Source: Roseisolibacter agri (lineage in GTDB: Bacteria; Gemmatimonadota; Gemmatimonadetes; Gemmatimonadales; Gemmatimonadaceae). From it: DNA of 64,000 bases. This document shows positions 9,829 to 18,503 of the stretch, one piece after another. Under the pieces are notes generated by a model. That model was not told where the DNA came from and ran no database searches. It saw only the letters and a list, made by a program, of their open reading frames with translations. The stretch spans positions 62,001 through 126,000 of the forward strand of contig NZ_BRXS01000007.1 in NCBI RefSeq assembly GCF_030159095.1. Direction: 5' to 3'. How positions within the stretch are numbered: position 1 is the stretch's first letter; the number at the start of each line of letters is the position of its first letter. The position numbers and the translations under genes were made by a program.

Positions 9829-11115
9829 ATGTTCGGCTCCAAGATCCTGGACGTGGCGGTCGGGCTGATCCTCGTCTTCTTCCTCGTGAGCGTGATCTGC
9901 TCGACGATCCGCGAGGGGCTCGAGGCGTGGCTCAAGAGCCGCGCCGCCTTCCTCGAGCAGGGGATTCGCGAGCTGCTGCACGACGAGCAGGCCGTCGGCC
10001 TCGCGCGCAGCGTCTACACGCACCCGCTGATCTACTCGCTGTACGCGGGGCGCTACACGCCGGGCGCGAGCCGGCACCGTCCCTTCGCGCTCGCGCGCGG
10101 CACCGGGCTGCCGTCGTACATCCCGTCGCGGAACTTCGCGCTGGCGCTCATGGACCTCGCCGCGCGCGGCCCGGTGACGCAGCAGGGCAGCGGCGCCAGC
10201 TCGGCCTCGCCGGTGCTGTCGCTGGCGGAGGTGCGCGCCAACGTCGTCAACCTCGAGAACGCGTACGTGCAGCGCGTGCTGCTGACGGCCATCGACACCG
10301 CGCAGGGAGACCTGGACCGCGCGGTCGCCAACCTCGCGGCGTGGTTCGACAGCGGGATGGACCGCGTGTCGGGCGCGTACAAGCGCGGCACGCAGAACGT
10401 CGTCCTCGTCATCGCGCTCATCGTGACCGTGGGGCTCAACATCAACACGATCACGATCGCGGACTACCTGTACCGCAACGACGAGGCGCGCGCCGCCCTC
10501 GTGGCGCGGGCCGAGGCGGCGGCCCGGGACTCGTCGCTCCTGAAGGGCGGGGACTCGACGCGCTACCTGCGCGCGCGGGCCGCGCTCGACTCGCTGCAGC
10601 TGCCCATCGGGTGGGACATCGGCTGGGGCGCACCGCGCCCGACGCCGCGCGCCACCGCTCGGGCAGTGTGGGCCGACATCATGAGCCCCGACCAGTGGTG
10701 GAACGACCTCTTCGCGCCGATCGTCGGCCTGCTCATCACCGCCTTCGCCGCGTCCCTCGGCGCGCCGTTCTGGTTCGACGTGCTGAACAAGGTGATGGTC
10801 ATCCGCTCGACCGTGAAGCCGCGCGAGAAGAGCCCCGAGGAGGGATCGGAGGACCGCCAGAGCGCGGCGGACCGCGAGCGCATCGCGGCGCAGCGCGTGG
10901 GCGCGCAGGCGCCGCCGGTGGGAGCAGGCGTGGCCACGCCCGCCGCGCCGCCCGCGCCCGTGGCCGAGCAGCCCGCGCCCGTGGCCGAGCAGCCGCCGGC
11001 CCCGGAGGAGGAGCTCGACTTCGACGGGTGCAACGTGCTCACCAGGGATCGCCGGACTGACGAGGCCCACACCGCCGACGAGGAGCTGCCCGAATCCACC
11101 GGAGGCGTCGCCTGA
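9829..11115 (+). CDS. Membrane protein of uncharacterised family (copy A)
   Basis: A 428-residue protein I cannot name. An N-terminal helix ILDVAVGLILVFFLVSVICS is followed by an amphipathic region (EGLEAWLKSRAAFLEQGIRE), then THPLIYSL and LPSYIPSRNFALALMD. A second helix (VVLVIALIVTVGLN) follows WFDSGMDRVSGAYKRGTQ, and a third (IVGLLITAFAASLGAPFWFD) ends with VLNKVMVIR. The tail is Pro/Ala-rich with an exact PAPVAEQ duplication. These blocks recur in the protein at 27008-28288, so the two are homologues. The start at 9829 is preferred over ATG 9811 because GGGAGAA lies 9 bases before it and it matches the N-terminus of the homologue. The amidase gene follows by one base, implying joint expression and an envelope role. 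Function unknown. Confidence 0.75.
   Translation: MFGSKILDVAVGLILVFFLVSVICSTIREGLEAWLKSRAAFLEQGIRELLHDEQAVGLARSVYTHPLIYSLYAGRYTPGASRHRPFALARGTGLPSYIPSRNFALALMDLAARGPVTQQGSGASSASPVLSLAEVRANVVNLENAYVQRVLLTAIDTAQGDLDRAVANLAAWFDSGMDRVSGAYKRGTQNVVLVIALIVTVGLNINTITIADYLYRNDEARAALVARAEAAARDSSLLKGGDSTRYLRARAALDSLQLPIGWDIGWGAPRPTPRATARAVWADIMSPDQWWNDLFAPIVGLLITAFAASLGAPFWFDVLNKVMVIRSTVKPREKSPEEGSEDRQSAADRERIAAQRVGAQAPPVGAGVATPAAPPAPVAEQPAPVAEQPPAPEEELDFDGCNVLTRDRRTDEAHTADEELPESTGGVA
10951..10992 (+). repeat. Perfect 21-bp tandem duplication inside the copy A gene
   Basis: The 21 bases at 10951-10971 are repeated exactly at 10972-10992 and encode PAPVAEQ twice in the Pro/Ala-rich C-terminal tail. Exact identity suggests a recent slippage event; the tail is probably an extended, length-tolerant linker. 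Confidence 0.9.
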
Positions 11116-11116
11116 C

Positions 11117-11902
11117 ATGTCGCCACGACTGCACTGGCTTCCGGACGTCCTCGAGGGCGCGGGGCTCAAGGTCGCACGCCAGCCCGGCTGGGAGACGCGC
11201 GGCAGCGACACCATGGGCCCGATCCGCGGCGTCATCTGCCACTACACGGCGACGCCGGACCGCACGAAGGTCATGCCCACGCTCGGACTGCTGATCCGCG
11301 GGCGCGACGACCTGCCAGGCCCGCTGTCGCAGCTCGGCCTCGGGCGCGACGGGACCTACTTCGTCATCGCGTCCGGCAAGGCGAACCACGCGGGGCGCGG
11401 CGCGTGGAACGGGATCGAGACGGGCAACTCGAGCTTCATCGGCATCGAGGCCGAGAACTCGGGGCGGCGAGACGATCCGTGGCCGCCGATCCAGCTCGAC
11501 GCGTACCACCGCGGCGTGGCGGCGATCCTCGCGTTCGTGGGCCGCACGGCCGCGTCGTGCTGCGGGCACGCCGAGTGGGCGCTGCCGGCGGGCCGGAAGT
11601 CGGATCCGGGCCTCGACATGCACGCGTTCCGCCAGAACGTCGCCGCGATCCTCGGCGGCGCCGCGCCGCCGCCGCCGATCATTCCGCGCGCGGAGCCCAC
11701 CGGGAAGGGCCGCCCGACGCTGCGACGCGGCGACGAGGGCGAGCACGTGCACGCGCTGCAGGCGAAGCTCGGGATCGCGCCGCCCGGTCCCTTCGGCCCG
11801 AAGACGGAGGCGGCCGTGCGCGACTTCCAGCGCGGCAAGGGCATGGTCCCCGACGGCATCGTCGGGCCCAAGACCTGGCTCGCGCTCGATCAGCTGCGGT
11901 AG
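11117..11902 (+). CDS. N-acetylmuramoyl-L-alanine amidase with peptidoglycan-binding domain
   Basis: A 261-residue enzyme that cuts the bond between muramic acid and the stem peptide. The Amidase_2 domain (about residues 20-180) has its zinc ligands in ICHYTAT (His42), CGHAEW (about 151) and KSDPG (Asp about 162), all intact, plus GKANHAGRG. A PG_binding_1 domain follows (about 195-258: LRRGDEGEHVHALQAKLG, FGPKTEAAVRDFQRGKG, DGIVGPKTWLAL). There is no obvious signal peptide, so it either leaves by another route or acts after lysis, like phage or contractile-machine endolysins. The ATG follows the stop of the membrane-protein gene by one base and uses GGAGG inside that gene, so the two are translationally linked. 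Confidence 0.88.
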   Translation: MSPRLHWLPDVLEGAGLKVARQPGWETRGSDTMGPIRGVICHYTATPDRTKVMPTLGLLIRGRDDLPGPLSQLGLGRDGTYFVIASGKANHAGRGAWNGIETGNSSFIGIEAENSGRRDDPWPPIQLDAYHRGVAAILAFVGRTAASCCGHAEWALPAGRKSDPGLDMHAFRQNVAAILGGAAPPPPIIPRAEPTGKGRPTLRRGDEGEHVHALQAKLGIAPPGPFGPKTEAAVRDFQRGKGMVPDGIVGPKTWLALDQLR

Positions 11903-11918
11903 GCGGCGCGCCGGTGCG

Positions 11919-13826
11919 TCAGTGTGACGCGTCCGCCTGCCGCGCCGGGCGCAGCGCGTCGACGATCCGCTGCCGCTCGTACAGCCGGCCCGCGCGCATG
12001 ACCTGCCGCACCTTCCGCAGGTCCGCCACGCGCTCGTGCGGCTTCCCGTCGACGATCGCGAGGTCCGCGACCTTGCCGGCGGCGATGCTGCCGTAGTCGC
12101 GGTCGTCCTTCATCACGCGCGCGGCGACGATGGTCGCGATGCGCAGCACCTCGGGCGCGGGGATGCCGGCGCGCTCGTACAGCTCCAGCTCGTCGTTGTA
12201 GCTGCTGCCGTCGGTGCCCGCGACCAGCGTCACGCCCGCGTCGTACAGGCGGCGCAGCAGGCGCAGGTAGTTCGCGTCCGCCCGCTTCGCGAGCGAGTCG
12301 GGCGGCGCGCCGGGATTCCGCGCCGACATCCAGAGGTTGAACGTGCCGTCGATGACGGTGCCGCGCTCCTTGAAGAGCGCGATCATCTCGGTCATCGGCG
12401 CGCCCTCGACGTCGATGCGCGGCGCCACCGCGGCGGCGACGGCCGAGTAGGCGCGCATTGGCAGGTAGAGGGAGTCCTGGTAGAAGGTCGAGAACAGGAA
12501 CGCCGCGTGGTTGATCTCGTCGAAGCCGAGGCGGACGGCGGTGGGCACGGTGATGCCGCGCGGCACGTGGCCGCTGAGCCGCAGGCCGCGCCGGTGCGCC
12601 TCCTCCGCGATGGTCGGCACGAGGTCGGGATGCACCACGTTGTAGACCTTGATCTGCCGGTACCCGAGCGAGTCGTAGCGCGCGACCCACGCCCGCGCCT
12701 CCGCCTCGGTGGCGACCAGCACCTCGCTCGGCCCCGCCCAGCGCAGCGGCCCCTCGATGAAGCCCGCGAGCACGAAGCGCGGCGCGAGGATCGTCCCCGC
12801 GTTCGCGCGGTCGCGGTGCGAGACGGCGACGTCGAGGTCGGCCGCGAGATCGCGTACGGTGGTGATGCCGTCGGCCAGCTGTGCGGGCGCGCTGCTCGAC
12901 TGGCTCGTGAGCTGCGCGTGCGTGTGCATGTCCCACATGCCGGGGATCACCGTGCGGCCCGTGGCGTCCACCGTGCGCGCGCCGGCGGGGACGGCGACCG
13001 AGTCGGCCGGGCCGACGGCGACGATCCGGTCGCCGCGGACCACGATCGTCGCGCGCGGCCGCACGATGCCGCGCTCGCTGTCGAAGACGTCGCCGCCGAC
13101 GATCGCGATCGCCTCGGCCGCCGGCGGCGCGACGGAGCGGGCCAGGGCGGCGCCCTGCGCATCGCGCCACCGCGTCTCGATGCGGCGCAGCGCGGGGAGC
13201 GTGGACTCGAAGCCGCGGCGCACGGTGATGAACCAGCCGACGCCCGTGACCGCGAGCTCGCCGCGCTGGTCGAGCCAGAGCGCGCTCGGCGCGCCGGCGC
13301 CGCGGTGCAGCATCACCAGCCGCAGGCGCTCGCGCCGTCCGCCGACGCTGAGCGTCGTGTCGCCGACGATGTCCGCGCGCACGCTGCCCGCGCCCGGCAG
13401 CCGCAGCGAGCGGTCGGGACGCGCCAGCGCGGCGCGCGCGACGAGTGCGTTGTCGAGCGGCGAGCCGCCGCCGAGTCGGTACGTGAGCCCGGGTGACAGC
13501 GCCACCGCGCGCCGCGTGCGGTCCGTCGCGCCCCACACCAGCGAGTCGCGCGTCATCTCGAAGCGATCGGAGGGCGCGCGGCGCGGCGCGTCCGGCTCGT
13601 TCAGCGGGAGCTGCCACACCGTGCCCGCGACGACGCGGCCGTCGGGCGCGAGGCGGTAGTGCGTCTCGTTGCGCGCGCCGCGGTTCCGGTCGATGTGGTG
13701 GTAGTGCACGACGAGCGAGTCGCCGTCGCGCACGACCAGCATCTCGCCGGCGGGGCGGCCGTGGTTCAGCACGACGTGGCGCACGGTGTCGGGCGCGTTC
13801 GTGACGACGGCGGGCATGGCGGGCAT
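11919..13826 (-). CDS. Metal-dependent amidohydrolase (imidazolonepropionase-like)
   Basis: A 635-residue protein with an N-terminal beta-rich region of about 240 residues that I do not recognise, followed by an amidohydrolase barrel. In the barrel: IVGGDVFDSERGIV opens the composite sheet, VIPGMWDMHTHAQL carries the HxH metal pair (about residue 302), RQIKVYNVVHPDL supplies the Lys, LRLSGHVPRGI and INHAAFLFS the later His residues, and VAGTDGSSYN the catalytic Asp. All expected ligands are present. Related proteins act on cyclic amides, dipeptides or prolidase-type substrates; the true substrate is unknown. Homologues are usually exported, yet no signal peptide is seen after the chosen start, so the true start may lie slightly upstream at a non-standard codon. 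Confidence 0.78.
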   Translation of the reverse strand: MPAMPAVVTNAPDTVRHVVLNHGRPAGEMLVVRDGDSLVVHYHHIDRNRGARNETHYRLAPDGRVVAGTVWQLPLNEPDAPRRAPSDRFEMTRDSLVWGATDRTRRAVALSPGLTYRLGGGSPLDNALVARAALARPDRSLRLPGAGSVRADIVGDTTLSVGGRRERLRLVMLHRGAGAPSALWLDQRGELAVTGVGWFITVRRGFESTLPALRRIETRWRDAQGAALARSVAPPAAEAIAIVGGDVFDSERGIVRPRATIVVRGDRIVAVGPADSVAVPAGARTVDATGRTVIPGMWDMHTHAQLTSQSSSAPAQLADGITTVRDLAADLDVAVSHRDRANAGTILAPRFVLAGFIEGPLRWAGPSEVLVATEAEARAWVARYDSLGYRQIKVYNVVHPDLVPTIAEEAHRRGLRLSGHVPRGITVPTAVRLGFDEINHAAFLFSTFYQDSLYLPMRAYSAVAAAVAPRIDVEGAPMTEMIALFKERGTVIDGTFNLWMSARNPGAPPDSLAKRADANYLRLLRRLYDAGVTLVAGTDGSSYNDELELYERAGIPAPEVLRIATIVAARVMKDDRDYGSIAAGKVADLAIVDGKPHERVADLRKVRQVMRAGRLYERQRIVDALRPARQADASH

Positions 13827-13966
13827 CGCGGCGGCTCCGGGCGGGAAAGGGTGGTGGCGACGGCATGCGAAGCTACTGGCCGGCGCACGCGATGGCGACG
13901 CGGCGGTCCCGTGTCCATCTTCGCTGCCGCTCCCGAGCCCGCCCGCGTACCCGACCGGATCCAGAC

Positions 13967-15544
13967 ATGCACCCTGCCGATCCCACCGACTCCGGCTTCG
14001 CCGACACGCCCGCTCCCGTCACCCGCCGCGAGTTCGTCCACGGCGCGGCCGCCAGCGCCGCGCTGCTCGCCATGGGTGGCCTGTCCGCGCCGCTGGCCGC
14101 GATGCCCGGTGCGATGCCCGCCGTCGCCGCGGACCGTGCGGCCGTCCTCGCGCAGGTCGCCGCGCAGCACGACGACACGCTGCGACGCCTGCGCGAGTGG
14201 ATCGCGCTGCCGTCCATCGCCGCGGAGGACCGCAACTACCCGCAGGGGCCCGAGCACATGGCGCGCCTCGCGCGCGAGGCCGGCTTCCAGCACGTCGAGG
14301 TGGTGCCGACCGCGGGCAAGAGCGGCGTCTTCGCGACGCTCGACGCGGGCGCGCCCACGTGGCTGGCGATCTACATGATGTACGACGTCAAGCAGTACGA
14401 CCCGGCCGAGTGGAGCGCGCCGCCGCTGGAGGGGCGCATCGTCGAGAAGGCGGGGCTCGGAAAGGTGCTCGTCGGGCGCGGCGCGACGAACTCCAAGGGG
14501 CCGCAGATGGCCTGCCTCGCGGCGCTGCACGCCTTCCGCGCGGCGAACACGAAGCTGCCGGTGAACCTCGTGCTGATCTGCGAGGGGGAGGAGGAGATCG
14601 GCTCGCCGAACTTCCGGCAGATCGTCTTCAAGCCGGAGGTCGAGGCCGCGCTGAAGAAGTGCGTCGGGATCATCATCCCGCTCGGCAACCAGGATCCCGA
14701 CGGCTCCGTGCAGATCAACCTCGGCGCCAAGGGTGTGGTCGAGCTGGAGCTCGTGGCGTCGGGCGAGAAGTGGGGGCGCGGGCCCACGAAGGACGTGCAC
14801 TCGAGTCTCGCCGCGCAGGTCGACAGCCCCGTGTGGCACCTCGTGCAGGCGCTCAACACGCTCGTGAAGGCGGACGGGCACACGCCCGCGGTCGAGGGCT
14901 TCTTCGAGAACGTGCGGCCGCTGACGGCCGAGCAGCGCCGCATCCTCGACGCCGCGATCCCGAAGCGCAGCGAGGAGAGCGCGAAGCGATCGCTCGGCGT
15001 GTCGCGGTGGATCGCCGACGAGCCGTGGCGCGAGTCGCTCGTGCGCCTCGCCTCGCAGCCGACCATCAACATCGAGGGGCTGGTGGGCGGCTACACGGGG
15101 CCCGGCGGCAAGACGATCCTGCCGCACCGCGCGATCGCGAAGATCGACATGCGCCTCGTGCCCGACATGACGGCGAAGGAGGCGCTCGCGAAGCTGAAGG
15201 CGCACCTCGCGAAGCAGGGCTTCGGCGACGTCGAGGTCAACATGACCGGCGGCTACGATCCCACCGAGACGCCCGCCGACTCGCGCCTCGTGAAGGCGAT
15301 GGCCGCGACCTACCGCAAGGTCGGCGTCGAGCCGCTGCTCTGGCCGCGGCTCGCGGGCTCGTGGCCGGGCGCGACGTTCACCGCCGCGCCGCTGAAGCTC
15401 GCGGCGGGGCAGTTCGGCATGGGGCACGGCGGCGGCGCGCACGCGCCCGACGAGTACTGGGTCGTGGAGCCCGCGAACCCGAAGGTCGCGGGGATGGACG
15501 GTGCGGCGCGCTCGTTCGTCGAGCTGTTCTACGCGCTCGCCTGA
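13967..15544 (+). CDS. Tat-exported M20-family peptidase with substituted metal ligands
   Basis: A 525-residue M20-type dipeptidase-like protein. The N-terminus carries a twin-arginine signal (TRREFVHGAAASAALLAMGG, Arg20-Arg21). The M20 layout is clear: IYMMYDVKQYDPAEW (about residue 136), GRGATNSKGPQ (about 171), ICEGEEEIGSP (about 205), dimerisation domain at KDVHSSLAAQVDSPVWHL, and GHGGGAHAPDEY near the end. In active relatives the first motif reads G-H-x-D-V and the second G-R-G-x-x-D-x-K-G; here the zinc His is Met and the bridging Asp is Asn, while the EGEEE and terminal His remain. I recall this variant as a recurrent sub-family rather than a one-off decay, but could not check. First gene of an operon with matB and matC. 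Confidence 0.78.
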   Translation: MHPADPTDSGFADTPAPVTRREFVHGAAASAALLAMGGLSAPLAAMPGAMPAVAADRAAVLAQVAAQHDDTLRRLREWIALPSIAAEDRNYPQGPEHMARLAREAGFQHVEVVPTAGKSGVFATLDAGAPTWLAIYMMYDVKQYDPAEWSAPPLEGRIVEKAGLGKVLVGRGATNSKGPQMACLAALHAFRAANTKLPVNLVLICEGEEEIGSPNFRQIVFKPEVEAALKKCVGIIIPLGNQDPDGSVQINLGAKGVVELELVASGEKWGRGPTKDVHSSLAAQVDSPVWHLVQALNTLVKADGHTPAVEGFFENVRPLTAEQRRILDAAIPKRSEESAKRSLGVSRWIADEPWRESLVRLASQPTINIEGLVGGYTGPGGKTILPHRAIAKIDMRLVPDMTAKEALAKLKAHLAKQGFGDVEVNMTGGYDPTETPADSRLVKAMAATYRKVGVEPLLWPRLAGSWPGATFTAAPLKLAAGQFGMGHGGGAHAPDEYWVVEPANPKVAGMDGAARSFVELFYALA

Positions 15545-15549
15545 CCGTC

Positions 15550-17052
15550 ATGTCGCTGCAGGAGCTGCTGGACCTCTCGCTCGTCGGCCGCGCCGGCGCC
15601 GTCGGGCTGGAGGACGCGACGCGCGATCCCGCGTCGCCCGCGGTGCTCACCTTCGGGGAGATCGACGCGCGCGCCGACGCGACGGCTCGACTTCTGGCGG
15701 CGCGCGGCTTCGTCGCCGGCGACCGGCTCGCGTTCTTCCTGCCGAACCGGCTGGAGCTGCTCGACCTCTTCCTCGCCTGCGTGCGGCTGGGCGTGATCGC
15801 GGTGCCCATGAACGCGCTCTACCGCGAGCGCGAGGTGGCGCACCTCGTCGCCGATTCCGCGCCGAAGGTCGTCGTCACGACCGCCGACCGCGCGGCGTAC
15901 CTGCCCGCGGGCACGCCGTGGTGGGACGTCGCGACGCTGGCCGCGGAGGCGGCGGCGCACGCGGACCCGGGCCGGCGGCTCGTCGTGCCGATGGACGGCG
16001 AGGCGATCGCGGCGCTCGTGTACACGTCGGGCACGACGGGGAAGGCGAAGGGCGCGATGCTGACGCGCAACAACCTCGCGGCCAACGCCGCGGTGCTCAC
16101 GACGTGCTGGCAGATCACCGCCGCCGACCGCTACCTGGCGGTGCTCCCGCTCTTCCACGTGCACGGCCTCGCGAACGGCGTGCACTGCTGGCTCGCCAGC
16201 GGGTGCCGCATGCGGCTCGAGGAGCGCTTCGACGCGGCGCGCGCGGCCGACGTGCTGCGCGCCTTCCGCCCGACGCTGGTGTTCGGCGTGCCGGCGGTCT
16301 ACGTGCGGCTGCTGGAGCTGGACGACGCGACCGCGCGCGAGGTCGGCGCCGCGGCGCGCCTCTTCGTGTCCGGCTCCGCGCCGCTGCCCGCGCACGTGCA
16401 CGCGGCGTTCGAGGCCAGGTACGGCCAGCGCATCCTCGAGCGCTACGGGATGAGCGAGACGCTGATGACCATCGGCAACCCGTACGCGGGCGAGCGGCGC
16501 GCCGGGAGCGTCGGCTTCCCGTTCCCCGGCACGGCGGTGCGGATCCTCGATGCGTCCGGCGAGCCGGCGGCCGAGGGCGAGACGGGCGAGCTGTGGGTGA
16601 AGGGGCCGACGGTGTGCGCCGGCTACTGGAACCGCCCCGACGCGACGGAGGCGGCGTTCGCGGGCGGCTGGTTCCGCACGGGCGACCTGGGCGCGCGCGG
16701 CGCCGACGGCTACGTGACGCTGCGCGGGCGCGGCTCGGACCTGATCATCTCGAGCGGCTTCAACGTCTACCCGCGCGAGATCGAGGACGTGCTGCTGGAG
16801 CTGCCCGGCGTGCGCGAGGCGGTCGTCGTCGGCGCGCCGCACGCACGCAAGGGCGAGGTGCCGCTGGCGTACGTCGTCGCGGACGATCCGTTCGACGGTG
16901 ACGCGCTGCGCGCCGCGTGCGCCGCGTCGCTCGCGTCGTTCAAGGTTCCAGTCGACGTCGTGCGCGTCGACGCGCTGCCGCGCACCGCGCTCGGCAAGGT
17001 GCAGAAGCACCTGCTGCCCGCGTGGGCGGGTGCTGCCGCGGAGGGCGCGTGA
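15550..17052 (+). CDS. matB: Malonyl-CoA synthetase (MatB/ACSF3-like acyl-CoA ligase)
   Basis: A 500-residue adenylate-forming enzyme that activates a carboxylate with ATP and joins it to CoA. The phosphate loop YTSGTTGKAKG is at residues 158-168; LPLFHVHGLANGVH, ERYGMSETLMTIGNPYAGER, WFRTGDLG, GRGSDLIISSGFNVYPREIE and the adenylation Lys in ALGKVQKHLL (about 482) follow. The blocks around ERYGMSET and NPYAGER match what I know of the malonyl-CoA synthetases MatB/ACSF3 better than acetyl- or long-chain ligases, and the next gene is a MatC-like carrier, which supports malonate as substrate. The gene starts six bases after the stop of the M20 peptidase gene. The alternative is a related short-chain dicarboxylate ligase. 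Confidence 0.78.
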   Translation: MSLQELLDLSLVGRAGAVGLEDATRDPASPAVLTFGEIDARADATARLLAARGFVAGDRLAFFLPNRLELLDLFLACVRLGVIAVPMNALYREREVAHLVADSAPKVVVTTADRAAYLPAGTPWWDVATLAAEAAAHADPGRRLVVPMDGEAIAALVYTSGTTGKAKGAMLTRNNLAANAAVLTTCWQITAADRYLAVLPLFHVHGLANGVHCWLASGCRMRLEERFDAARAADVLRAFRPTLVFGVPAVYVRLLELDDATAREVGAAARLFVSGSAPLPAHVHAAFEARYGQRILERYGMSETLMTIGNPYAGERRAGSVGFPFPGTAVRILDASGEPAAEGETGELWVKGPTVCAGYWNRPDATEAAFAGGWFRTGDLGARGADGYVTLRGRGSDLIISSGFNVYPREIEDVLLELPGVREAVVVGAPHARKGEVPLAYVVADDPFDGDALRAACAASLASFKVPVDVVRVDALPRTALGKVQKHLLPAWAGAAAEGA

Positions 17053-18305
17053 GCGGTGCCGCGTGGGCGCTCGTCGCCCTGCTCGGCGCGGTCGTCCTCT
17101 CGCTCACCTCGCGCGTGAACGTCGGCATCGTCGCCGTCGCGCTGGCCTGGCTCGCCGGCGTCTTCGGCGCGGGGCTCGGCACGGAGGCGGTGCTCGGCGG
17201 CTTTCCCGGCTCGCTGTTCGTCACGCTGCTCGGCGTCACGCTGCTGTTCGCGGCGGCGGAGGCGAACGGCACGCTCGCCGCGCTCGCGACGCGCGTCGTG
17301 ACGCTCGCGCGCGGCGACGCGCGGCTGCTGCCCTGGCTCCTGTTCGCGGGCGCCGCGCTGCTCTCGTCGCTGGGGCCCGGCGCGGTACCGACGGTGGCCC
17401 TCGTCGCGCCGCTGGCGATGGCCGCGGGGATGCGCGCGGGCGTGTCGCCCTTCCTCACGGCGCTGATGGTGTGCACCGGCGCGAACGCGGGGAACCTGTC
17501 GCCGGTGAGCGCGGTCGGCGTGGTCGCCAACGGCGTGATGACGAAGGCGGGCATGGGCGGCCACGCGACGCGTCTCTGGCTCGCCAACGCCGCCGCGCAC
17601 GCGCTGGTCGCGGCGTGCGCCTACGTGCTGCTGCGCCTGCGCGCGACGGACGCCGGCGTCGCCGACGTGCGCACCGACGCGCCGACGGACGCGGCGCCGC
17701 TCGGCCGCACGGGATGGCTCACGCTGTGCGTGATCGTCGCCTGGGTCGCGGGGCTGCTCGCGTGGCGCTGGCCGCTGGGCCCCAGCGCGTGCGCGGCGGC
17801 GGCGCTGCTCATCGCCGCGCGCCTCGGCGACGAGGCCGCGACGCTGCGGCGCGTCCCGTGGAGCGCGATCGTGATGGTGTGCGGCGTGTCGATGCTGGTC
17901 GCGCTGCTGGAGAAGACGGGCGGGCTCCCGCTGTTCGCCGCGCTGCTCGCGCGCCTCGCCACGCCGGCGACGCTCGACGGCACCATCGCGTTCGTCACCG
18001 GCGCCATCTCCGCGTGGAGCAGCACCTCGGGCGTCGTCATCCCCGCCTTCCTGCCCACCGCGTCCGCGCTCGTGGGGCAGACGGGCGGTGGCGATCCGCT
18101 CGCGGTCTCGCTCAGCATCGCCGTCGGCTCGCACCTCGTCGACGTCTCGCCGCTGTCCACGCTCGGCGCGCTCTGCATCGCGACGCTCGCCGAGCCCACG
18201 GCGCAGCGCACGCTCTTCCGCCAGCTGCTGACGTGGGGGCTGTCGATGATCGTCGTGGGCGCGCTGCTCTGCCAGCTCGCCGCGGGGTGGGTGGCGCGGC
18301 TCTGA
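17049..18305 (+). CDS. matC: MatC-like malonate/dicarboxylate carrier
   Basis: A 418-residue inner-membrane transporter with about 11 hydrophobic helices, resembling MatC (ion transporter superfamily). Characteristic segments are LGGFPGSLFVTLLGVTLLF, EANGTLAALATRVV, LGPGAVPTVALVAPLAMAAG, VCTGANAGNLSPVSAVGVVA and, in the second half, a matching SSTSGVVIPAFLP block. It probably imports malonate for the adjacent MatB. It begins with GTG at 17049 inside the GTGA overlap with the matB stop, so translation is coupled. No malonyl-CoA decarboxylase (MatA) is nearby, so imported malonate would feed malonyl-CoA pools directly or meet a decarboxylase elsewhere. Dicarboxylates such as succinate cannot be excluded. 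Confidence 0.75.
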   Translation: MSGAAWALVALLGAVVLSLTSRVNVGIVAVALAWLAGVFGAGLGTEAVLGGFPGSLFVTLLGVTLLFAAAEANGTLAALATRVVTLARGDARLLPWLLFAGAALLSSLGPGAVPTVALVAPLAMAAGMRAGVSPFLTALMVCTGANAGNLSPVSAVGVVANGVMTKAGMGGHATRLWLANAAAHALVAACAYVLLRLRATDAGVADVRTDAPTDAAPLGRTGWLTLCVIVAWVAGLLAWRWPLGPSACAAAALLIAARLGDEAATLRRVPWSAIVMVCGVSMLVALLEKTGGLPLFAALLARLATPATLDGTIAFVTGAISAWSSTSGVVIPAFLPTASALVGQTGGGDPLAVSLSIAVGSHLVDVSPLSTLGALCIATLAEPTAQRTLFRQLLTWGLSMIVVGALLCQLAAGWVARL

Positions 18306-18503
18306 GGACGGCCGCCACCTCGGCGTCGCGACGGTCGAGCTCGAAGCGCGTGATGCGGGCGCGGGGCTGCTCGTCGGGATGACTCGGCGCGCTGCCGGCG
18401 TCCCTGTCACCGAATGCTCTGGCGCCGGCGCGCCTCCTGCACCATACGTGACGTGCACGACGCCGAGTCGGCGCCGCCGGGCGGACTCCCCAGCGAGGTC
18501 CCG

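Noticed and set aside
11117..11902. Phage endolysin in a prophage
   Set aside because: The enzyme resembles endolysins, but no capsid, tail, integrase or holin gene is nearby; the neighbour is a chromosomal-type membrane protein.
15550..18305. Complete malonate operon with MatA
   Set aside because: No malonyl-CoA decarboxylase or GntR-type regulator gene is present on either side.
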